Positions 57,583 to 64,000 of a DNA stretch of 64,000 nucleotides are shown here, piece after piece. Under the pieces are notes generated by a model. The model was not told the DNA's origin. It saw only the letters and a program-made list of their open reading frames with translations, and searched no databases. The position numbers and the translations under genes are program-made. Position 1 is the first letter of the stretch. Every line of letters begins with the position of its first letter. The DNA comes from MED-G105 sp965263305 (lineage in GTDB: Bacteria; Pseudomonadota; Alphaproteobacteria; Caulobacterales; Parvularculaceae), in the NCBI GenBank assembly GCA_965263305.1, contig OZ253666.1, forward strand, positions 1,116,001 to 1,180,000, read 5' to 3'.

Positions 57583-59412
57583 ATGACCGCCGTTGCGTCT
57601 TCCATCATTCAGTCGTTGCAAGATTTCGCTCGACAAGACCTTTCCCCGCGCGCCATGGCGTTGATTGTCGCCGTCTTCGCGAGCGTCGTGAGCCTTGCAG
57701 GGCTCTTTTCATTGCCGCCCCTCGATCGTGACGAAGCCCGCTTCATCCAAGCCAGCGCGCAAATGATCGAGACCGGTGATTTCGTCTCGATCCGCTTCCA
57801 AGACACAGAGCGAAACAAAAAGCCGGTCGGCATACATTGGCTACAAACGGCGAGTGTCACCGCCTTTTCCTCCGTCGAGGCGCGGCAAGTTTGGGCATAC
57901 CGGCTGCCGTCAGTGTTGGGCGCGATCATCGCCGCCGTCTCAACGGCGTTCATCGGTGCTCTTTTATTTGGCCCACGCACCGGACTCTTGGCGGGGCTTT
58001 CCCTTGCCGCCGCCCCCGCACTGGCGGGCGAAGCAACAATTGCGAAAACCGACGCGGTGTTACTCGCCACGATCTGCCTCGCCCAGCTTTGCCTTGCGCG
58101 CATGCTTCACCGACGGCGCAGCGTAGAGACAGAAGATGGCCGTCGGAAAAAATCGCCGGAAATCGCCGTCACCATTGGGTTTTGGTTAGCCCTCGGCGCG
58201 GGTATTTTAATCAAAGGCCCAATCGCGCCTCTGATTGTCGGTCTGACAATCGGCGCGGTGTTATGGCGTGACAGACAAGACCGCCGCCATCGCGATCCGT
58301 CCCCTGAGAAAAGTCTGTCATGGCGCAATATGTTGAAGCCATTCATAGGCATGGCGATATTGGTGCTCATGACCGCCCCCTGGGCGATTGCGATCGGCGA
58401 AGCCACGCAAGGGCGTTTTTTTATCGACGCCCTCGGCGGCGATATGTTCGCCAAGGTCGGCGGCGCCCAAGAACGCCATTGGGGGCCGCCGGGTTATCAC
58501 ACCCTCCTCACCCCATTGTTGTTTTGGCCGATCGCAGCGCTTTTACCCACTGCTCTTTATACGGTATATCGCGAACGTCATGACTGGCGCGTTTTCTTCC
58601 TTCTCGCCTGGATCGTCCCTAGTTGGATCATATTCGAGGCCTCATCGACAAAACTCCCCCATTATGTATTGCCGCTCTACCCCGCATTGGCGATTTTAAC
58701 CGCCCATTCCATCAACCTCCTGCAGAAAAAAGCACAAGTCAGCGCGCGTGTTTGGGCGCGATTGCAAAAATCTGGCGCTTGTTTTTACGCCGCCATTGGG
58801 CTTTTTCTCGCCGCCGCGCCGTACCTCGCCATGCGCAATTTCGGGGACGAAGCCCAGAGCCCCCTCAGCGCTCTTCCGGGCGGTTTTCTCATCGCACTGT
58901 TGACCCTGATCGCGGCCCGTTTTTTTTGGCGCAGCGCGCCAAGGGCGGGGCTCTTCACAGCGGCCATCGCCAGCGCCGCTTTCGTCTGGCAATTTCTGCA
59001 ATTTACCGCGCCGACATTGAACGATTTTGACGTCTCCCGACGCCTTGCAGCGCTTATTGATGAGGCTGGCCTTCACGCCATGCGCGATGACGCCGCCCCA
59101 ACGATTTTGTTGGGATATAATGAACCGTCGGCTGTTTTTCTTTTGGGGACGGACACGGTAATCGCTAATCCAACGAGCGCAGTGACTACTGTTAGACAGA
59201 CAGACCGCCCCCGCGCCATTGTGGTCGAGGACCGCCAGGCCGAAGCATTAGAGGCAGCGTTCATAAAAGCGACCAACAAGGATTGGCAAGCGGGCGCCGC
59301 CTCCGCCCTCGCCCCCATTGGCGACATCGACGGCGTCAATTATTCAAAAGGAGATCGCGTGACGTTGCGCGTTTATAAAGTGTCGCCCTTTGAACGGGCA
59401 TCGTCCCAATGA
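57583..59412 (+). CDS. ArnT/PMT-like family 39 glycosyltransferase
   Basis: This 609-residue GT-C protein has about eleven membrane helices. The periplasmic acidic motif after helix 1 is DRDEARFIQASAQMIETGDF, and ERNKKPVGIHWLQTASVTAF is typical of ArnT-like enzymes, which transfer a sugar from a polyprenyl phosphate to lipid A or protein. TKLPHYVLPLYPALAIL is another family element. The C-terminal ~150 residues form a soluble periplasmic domain. It is probably co-transcribed with the second GT39 gene downstream. Whether the acceptor is lipid A is unknown. Confidence 0.87.
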   Translation: MTAVASSIIQSLQDFARQDLSPRAMALIVAVFASVVSLAGLFSLPPLDRDEARFIQASAQMIETGDFVSIRFQDTERNKKPVGIHWLQTASVTAFSSVEARQVWAYRLPSVLGAIIAAVSTAFIGALLFGPRTGLLAGLSLAAAPALAGEATIAKTDAVLLATICLAQLCLARMLHRRRSVETEDGRRKKSPEIAVTIGFWLALGAGILIKGPIAPLIVGLTIGAVLWRDRQDRRHRDPSPEKSLSWRNMLKPFIGMAILVLMTAPWAIAIGEATQGRFFIDALGGDMFAKVGGAQERHWGPPGYHTLLTPLLFWPIAALLPTALYTVYRERHDWRVFFLLAWIVPSWIIFEASSTKLPHYVLPLYPALAILTAHSINLLQKKAQVSARVWARLQKSGACFYAAIGLFLAAAPYLAMRNFGDEAQSPLSALPGGFLIALLTLIAARFFWRSAPRAGLFTAAIASAAFVWQFLQFTAPTLNDFDVSRRLAALIDEAGLHAMRDDAAPTILLGYNEPSAVFLLGTDTVIANPTSAVTTVRQTDRPRAIVVEDRQAEALEAAFIKATNKDWQAGAASALAPIGDIDGVNYSKGDRVTLRVYKVSPFERASSQ

Positions 59413-59428
59413 CAAAAACCAGATAGTC

Positions 59429-61012
59429 ATGCCCCCAACGAACAGAAACGCGAAGAGTTTTATGGTCAGCGCTGCGACGCCATCCAACCCGTTTTCACCG
59501 TCAACGGCCTTGCGCACGCTTTGGGGAGAGACAGATACGCGCTTATTCATTGGTTGCCTGATCGCTTTCTTCGTGCTTCGGCTTTTCACTCTCATGGCGA
59601 CGCCATTAGAGCTTGGCCCGGACGAGACCCAATACTGGTTCTGGAGCCAAACGCCGGCCTTTGGCTATTTCTCCAAACCGCCGCTGATTGCATGGGCGAT
59701 CGCCGCGAGCACCGCGCTTTTTGGGGAGGCGGAATGGGCGGTGCGGGCGCCGGCGCTCGTTTTTCAAAGCGGCGCCGCTTGTTTTCTATTCCTGCTCGGC
59801 AGGATGCTATTCAGTATCCGGATTGGCCTATGGGCGGGTTTTCTTTGGTTGACAATGCCGGGGGTTATTCTCTCCTCCACTCTCATCACCACCGATGCCC
59901 CGTTGCTGTTTTTCTGGTCAGGCGCTCTTTATGCGTTTTTTTCCGCCCTCAATAGGCTGCAAAGCGGTGGCCCGCATCAGGGCCGTCTTCTCGCCGTCGG
60001 CGTTTTCGTTGGTCTCGGGTTTCTGGCGAAATACGCCATGATTTATTTCTTCGCCGGTCTGCTCTTGGCCGTGCTCATGGATTCGTCTACGCGACGCCTT
60101 CTGGTCTCATGGACGGGGCTGGGCGCGGCGTTGATCGCGATAGCGCTCGCCGCACCGAACATCGCCTGGAATGGCGCCCATGACTTCCAGACATTGTCCC
60201 ACACAGCCGCCAACGCTAATTGGGGCGGATCTTTGTTTCACCCGATCAAGCTTGGAGAGTTCCTTGCCGGCCAATTCGCCGTCGCGGGGCCGATCATGGT
60301 CCTCGTCATGGGGGCTGCGGTTTTTGCCCTACTGAAAAAAACCGACGCCAATAGCCCGAAACCCAAAAATCACCGCTTGCTCATCGGGTTTATTCTGCCC
60401 GCTTTGGCAATCATCAGTGTGCAGGCGTTTTTGTCTCGCGCCCACGCCAACTGGGCCTCCGTCGCTTACCCTGGGGCGATTGTCGCTGCGTGCGGCTTCG
60501 CCATGCACCACGAAAACGCGATCTGGCGAAAGGCGCTGATGACAAGCGCCGGGCTCCATTTTATAGGGGCGGTTGCTTTCATGATCATCATCACCATACC
60601 GGGCTTGCCGGAAAGGGTCGGCGCCGGCGATGCAGTCAAACGCCTGCAAGGATGGGAAAGCCACGCCGCCGCGTTAAAAAACGCTGCGGCCCCCTATGAC
60701 ACCATCATGACCGACGATCGCGAAATGATGGGGGAGCTTTTGTACTATCTGAAGCGCGTCAGCGCGCCCAAAGCGCCAAAACCCATTATCGCCTGGGACT
60801 CAAATAATCGGATCGACCACCACTATGAAGCATTCGTCGCCTTTGATCCGACGCGACACGACAGAATGCTCTATGTCACCCAGTATCCCGACGCCCTTCT
60901 CATCCAAAATCGGTTCGAAAAAATGACCCCTCTCGGTGATCATGTGGTCACCCTCGGCAACGGGGAAACAAGGACGTTGTATTTCTTCGACGTGGCGACC
61001 TTCGTTCGGTAA
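59429..61012 (+). CDS. Second family 39 glycosyltransferase
   Basis: A GT-C protein of about 527 residues with the catalytic loop ELGPDETQYWFWSQTPAFGYFSKPPLIAW and ~11 membrane helices. The loop differs from that of its neighbour (DETQYW versus DEARFI), so donor or acceptor may differ. The start is uncertain: the open frame reaches TTG 59390 inside the upstream gene, ATG 59429 is chosen, and ATG 59462 (MVSAATPSN) has a better-spaced GAAGAG. It follows the first GT39 gene by 16 nt. Confidence 0.85.
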   Translation: MPPTNRNAKSFMVSAATPSNPFSPSTALRTLWGETDTRLFIGCLIAFFVLRLFTLMATPLELGPDETQYWFWSQTPAFGYFSKPPLIAWAIAASTALFGEAEWAVRAPALVFQSGAACFLFLLGRMLFSIRIGLWAGFLWLTMPGVILSSTLITTDAPLLFFWSGALYAFFSALNRLQSGGPHQGRLLAVGVFVGLGFLAKYAMIYFFAGLLLAVLMDSSTRRLLVSWTGLGAALIAIALAAPNIAWNGAHDFQTLSHTAANANWGGSLFHPIKLGEFLAGQFAVAGPIMVLVMGAAVFALLKKTDANSPKPKNHRLLIGFILPALAIISVQAFLSRAHANWASVAYPGAIVAACGFAMHHENAIWRKALMTSAGLHFIGAVAFMIIITIPGLPERVGAGDAVKRLQGWESHAAALKNAAAPYDTIMTDDREMMGELLYYLKRVSAPKAPKPIIAWDSNNRIDHHYEAFVAFDPTRHDRMLYVTQYPDALLIQNRFEKMTPLGDHVVTLGNGETRTLYFFDVATFVR

Positions 61013-61406
61013 CTAGGGACCGATAAAAATGCGCTAGCGCCCTACCATCATGAAATAAAGCGAAAAAAAATTCGCCAATTTAACCTTAAACGTAAAGGTT
61101 ACCGGAATTTTTCACCAAAATTAATGCACTTTTTGCACATTTTAACCAATTTTGCCCCGTTCGTCACAAATATGTCGTCCAACTGCGTGACATGAAAAAA
61201 TGCCCAAATACCGGTATCTGGAAAACTCGGAATGAGGCAGTTGTCTCCCCCTACAGCTTCATGACGAGTTTTCCTGATACTAGACCTTTATCTCTCCCCC
61301 CTAAGGTCGGTATCGCTAAGGAATAGGTCCCGGTGGAAAGGTTTCGACCTTTCCGCCGGGATTTTCCTGATCAAAACCAATTTTGGGTTTCTCCGGCGTC
61401 ACGACG
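61013..61406. other. AT-rich intergenic region between convergent glycosyltransferase genes
   Basis: This 394-nt region is unusually AT-rich (61060-61200). It contains a perfect inverted repeat TAACCTT-AAACGTA-AAGGTTA at 61081-61101 and a strong UUCG-capped hairpin at 61329-61360. No ORF is convincing. With a strong hairpin so far (about 320 nt) from the upstream stop, a small RNA between 61100 and 61366 on the plus strand is possible. Confidence 0.35.
61329..61360. terminator. Strong 14-bp hairpin with a UUCG tetraloop
   Basis: CCCGGTGGAAAGGT (61329-61342), loop TTCG, ACCTTTCCGCCGGG (61347-61360), with one G-U pair. ATTTTCC follows on the plus strand; no T-run follows on the minus strand. 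It lies 46 nt beyond the stop of the minus-strand GT2 gene. It may end a plus-strand transcript or stabilise the 3' end of the GT2 mRNA. Confidence 0.55.
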
Positions 61407-62414
61407 TTAGCGGGGTGCGCGTTGCGCGGCGATATCGCGAACGCGTTTAGCGCGCGCCGGACCATACCGCACCACGAGACCGACGAGGCCCAGCACCCGC
61501 TGCACAAATCGGGCGCCAACCTTAAGACCGAAATGGATCCAGAGCGCACCGTGCACAAACCATAAGAACGGGGCCGGATAAACGGTTGAGAAATGGCGCC
61601 GAAAGTACAAGAGCATGCTCGCCGTTTTTCGCGCCTCGATGCGCACAGGGTTAACACGGCTGGAACTCTTATAATGAACGACGGCCACATAAGGATTGAA
61701 GTAGACGCCGCCGCCCGCCTCGGCAAAGCGAAGGCAGAAATCCACGTCTTCGACATGTAGAAAATATCGCTCATCCATGCCGCCAATGTCGAGAAAATCT
61801 TGGCTCGGCAGGAAAAAACAGGCGCCGGAGACAACCGGCAGCGGTTTCACCTCCGTTGGCAATGGTTCCGTATGAAGATTAAAACGTCGAAAATAAGGAT
61901 GTCGGGGCGCAAACCGATAGAGCTTTGTCGCCTCGACAATGGCGCGCCATGGGGTGAGCGTCGCGCGGCGAGAGCCTTGCTGTTCGGTCCCATCCGGATC
62001 AATTAGCTTCGGCGCCATCAACCATGGCCGCTCAAGCGATGCTGCGTCCTTCAAAAACTGATCGACGGCGCCGCTTGGCAGAACCGCATCAGGATTTAGA
62101 AACAGAAGGTGAGACCCGTTGGCGGCCTTAGCGCCCAGATTACAGGCTTTCGCAAAACCGACATTGCCGTGCCCGGTAAGAACGCGAATAGCCGCCGTGT
62201 CTTGCGTCATCCTGGATGCGTGTACATCGTCCAGACGGGCGCATTGACGCATAGCCTCCTCGACGGCGCCATCCCAATTGCCGTTGTCAACAATGATAAT
62301 CTCATCAACATGAGGCTGGTGCTGCGCAGAGAAAATTGCCCGCGCGAGCAATGGACCAGTGAAGTAAGTGACAATAACAACGGTCACCGAAGGTTTTATG
62401 GCGAGCCTGTTCAT
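61407..62414 (-). CDS. Family 2 glycosyltransferase (rhamnosyltransferase-like)
   Basis: This 335-residue GT-A enzyme shows VTVVIVTYFTGPLLARAI, IIVDNGNWDGAVEEAM, NVGFAKACNLGAKAANG and the DxD-like LFLNPDAVLPSG. The acceptor-side motif is GACFFLPSQDFLDIGGMDERYFLHVEDVDFCLR, typical of WbbL/RfbF-type rhamnosyltransferases of O-antigen or capsule synthesis. A basic, hydrophobic C-terminal segment suggests membrane association. It is monocistronic and convergent with the GT39 pair. The transferred sugar cannot be told. Confidence 0.9.
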   Translation of the reverse strand: MNRLAIKPSVTVVIVTYFTGPLLARAIFSAQHQPHVDEIIIVDNGNWDGAVEEAMRQCARLDDVHASRMTQDTAAIRVLTGHGNVGFAKACNLGAKAANGSHLLFLNPDAVLPSGAVDQFLKDAASLERPWLMAPKLIDPDGTEQQGSRRATLTPWRAIVEATKLYRFAPRHPYFRRFNLHTEPLPTEVKPLPVVSGACFFLPSQDFLDIGGMDERYFLHVEDVDFCLRFAEAGGGVYFNPYVAVVHYKSSSRVNPVRIEARKTASMLLYFRRHFSTVYPAPFLWFVHGALWIHFGLKVGARFVQRVLGLVGLVVRYGPARAKRVRDIAAQRAPR

Positions 62415-62584
62415 AAACGAACGCCCGCGCTCTTTAGCGATGGCGTCATCGTCATTTTGTCTTTTACATCACTATTCATCGGGCCTATGCCATAAACAAT
62501 TAAATTGAAACGCAACATTCTCCCGCAATCATAGTTAACGAATGATGACAATCGCAATGCGCCATCATCAGCCGTGAGAAAAAC

Positions 62585-64000
62585 CTACCGCAAATCGGGC
62601 GGCGTGGCCTCTTCCACGAGCGCCGCGATCGCCTCGTCGAGCCCCATCACGGTTTGATTTTTCTCGCCAAGACGACGCAGCGAGACCTTTCGCTCCTCCG
62701 CCTCGCGGGCGCCGACAACAGCGATCACCGGCGTTTTCGCCAGGGAATGCTCGCGTACTTTGTAGTTGATCTTCTCATTGCGCAGATCAAGCGATGTTCT
62801 CAGTCCTGCTTTTTTCAGGGTCTCTTCCACATCCCGGGCATAATCATTTGCGTCTGACGTAATCGTCGTTACCACGGCCTGGGTCGGCGCCAACCACAGC
62901 GGGAACTTACCCGCATAATGCTCGATCAGTAGACCAATGAAACGTTCGAATGTGCCAAAAACCGCACGATGCAACATAACCGGGCGCTCGCGCTCGCCAT
63001 TTTCATTCATATACGTTGCATCAAGTCGCTCCGGCAGCACATAATCAAGTTGATACGTGCCAGCCTGCCAGGTGCGCCCGATGGCGTCGGTCAAATGGAA
63101 TTCGAGTTTTGGCCCGTAAAACGCCCCTTCGCCATGGGCGTATTCAAATTCCAGCCCGGCCGCCGTCAACGCATCAGCCAATGCGCTTTCCGCGCGATCC
63201 CATGCAGCGTCATCGCCAGCCCGGTTTTCCGGCCGCGTCGCCAATTTGTAGTTGATGTTGGTCATGCCCATGTCGTTGTAGACGCGGGAAAAGAGCCGAA
63301 GGAAGCGACCGGTTTCATCCGTGACTTGATCTTCACGGCAGAAAATATGAGCGTCGTCCTGGGTCATCTGACGCACTCGAAGCAGTCCATGAAGCGCACC
63401 GTGCGCTTCATTGCGGTGGCAACATCCGAACTCCGCCATTCGGATTGGCAAATCACGATAGGACTTAATACCCTGCTTGAAAATCTGAACGTGGGCGGGA
63501 CAGTTCATGGGTTTCAACGCCATGAGATCGCCCTCGCCTGAAAGCACCGGCGTGTCGTCCTCCGTCGACGGGATCTCATCGGGGACGACAAACATGTTGT
63601 CGCGAAACTTCGCCCAGTGGCCCGATTGCTCCCAAAACTTGGAATCGAGCAGCTGTGGGGTCTTCACCTCAACATACCCGTCTTCATCCAAACGCCGACG
63701 AATATAGGCCTCTAACTGCCGCCAAAGAAGGAACCCTTTCGGATGCCAAAAGACTGAACCCTGAGCCTCTGACTGGAGATGGAAGAGATCCATCTCTCTA
63801 CCAAGTTTGCGATGGTCGCGTTTTTCGGCCTCTTCCAACCGGGTTAGATACGCTTTCAGATCCTTATCACTCAGCCACGCCGTGCCGTAGATGCGTTGAA
63901 GCATCGGGTTGTTGTGATCGCCCCGCCAATAGGCGCCGGCGACCTTCATCAGCTTAAAGGATTTACCGATGTCCTTTGTCGATGGCAGATGGGGCCCGCG
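62585..64000 (-). CDS. thrS: Threonyl-tRNA synthetase (C-terminal part; gene runs off the window)
   Basis: This class II synthetase charges tRNA-Thr. The reading frame continues without a stop to the window end, and the codons beyond 63949 read GPHLPSTKDIGKSFKL, typical ThrS sequence, so the internal Met at 63949 is not the start. Present are the end of the editing domain, the catalytic core (FWHPKGFLLWRQLEAYIR motif 1; LPIRMAEFGCCHRNEAHGALHGL motif 2; PVMLHRAVFGTFERFIGLLIEHY motif 3) and the anticodon-binding domain (~the last 110 residues). Zinc ligands are visible as MNCPAHVQIF (Cys) and two histidines. The N-terminal TGS and most of the editing domain lie outside. Confidence 0.97.
   Translation of the reverse strand, partial: RGPHLPSTKDIGKSFKLMKVAGAYWRGDHNNPMLQRIYGTAWLSDKDLKAYLTRLEEAEKRDHRKLGREMDLFHLQSEAQGSVFWHPKGFLLWRQLEAYIRRRLDEDGYVEVKTPQLLDSKFWEQSGHWAKFRDNMFVVPDEIPSTEDDTPVLSGEGDLMALKPMNCPAHVQIFKQGIKSYRDLPIRMAEFGCCHRNEAHGALHGLLRVRQMTQDDAHIFCREDQVTDETGRFLRLFSRVYNDMGMTNINYKLATRPENRAGDDAAWDRAESALADALTAAGLEFEYAHGEGAFYGPKLEFHLTDAIGRTWQAGTYQLDYVLPERLDATYMNENGERERPVMLHRAVFGTFERFIGLLIEHYAGKFPLWLAPTQAVVTTITSDANDYARDVEETLKKAGLRTSLDLRNEKINYKVREHSLAKTPVIAVVGAREAEERKVSLRRLGEKNQTVMGLDEAIAALVEEATPPDLR

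Noticed and set aside
62585..63949. Complete 454-residue thrS starting at 63949
   Set aside because: The frame continues with clear ThrS sequence to the window edge, so the gene is cut by the window rather than truncated.

Overview
This window comes from an alphaproteobacterial chromosome, probably a marine or freshwater relative of the Hyphomonadaceae/Parvularculaceae. The evidence is a moderately GC-rich background, an NrnC-type nanoRNase, the order nrnC-lptC-lptA-lptB-rpoN-hpf-ptsN, DUF1150 and DUF1036 proteins, the phaA-phaB/phaR arrangement, and a DapD next to a pyrimidine 5'-nucleotidase. The taxon is inferred from gene content only.

Layout. 0-2.6 kb: AT-richer accessory genes, including two tandem anchored paralogues. 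2.8-9.2 kb: LPS-export and nitrogen-PTS core (nrnC, lptC, lptA, lptB, rpoN, hpf, ptsN). 9.2-16 kb, minus strand: DUF1150, a PLP dehydratase, uppP, ogt, a lipoprotein gamma-glutamyltransferase and gatCA. 16-26.7 kb, mostly accessory: an NlpC/P60-like ORFan, an M1-like metalloprotease, ruvX, a PLP decarboxylase, a MarR-controlled pair of membrane proteins and cspA. 26.7-32.6 kb: pyrB-plsY-dprA and topA. 33.3-37.8 kb: a 175-bp tandem repeat array split by a transposon. 37.9-40.2 kb: a pentapeptide-repeat membrane protein with 22 nearly identical 33-bp units. 40.2-50.4 kb: priA, a DUF1036 protein, nucleotidase-dapD, a HAD-UbiA fusion with a GT-C-like membrane protein, creA and exported proteins. 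50.6-53.6 kb: phaA-phaB and divergent phaR. 53.7-62.4 kb: an EAL regulator and a glycosyltransferase cluster. The window ends inside thrS.

The main discovery is a complete 3,451-bp transposon at 33698-37148. Its 26-bp terminal inverted repeats match at 25 of 26 positions. It is flanked by an 8-bp target duplication (CGAATTTA), and deleting the element restores a 176-nt repeat unit inside a 174-176-nt array. It encodes an IS1595-family transposase plus six passenger genes. Three of these (DUF6471, a Panacea/DUF4065 protein and an overlapping small two-TM protein) look like a PanAT/SocAB-style toxin-antitoxin operon. A TA-carrying passenger transposon of this kind is the best candidate for a previously undescribed system here.

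Other points of note are a repeated MarR operator with a possibly leaderless marR transcript, a pentapeptide array in which nearly all variation is at first codon positions, a PriA that keeps one zinc site but has lost the other, lysine-rich tails on LptB and TopA, and several small genes below usual annotation cut-offs. I saw no tRNA, rRNA or CRISPR array.
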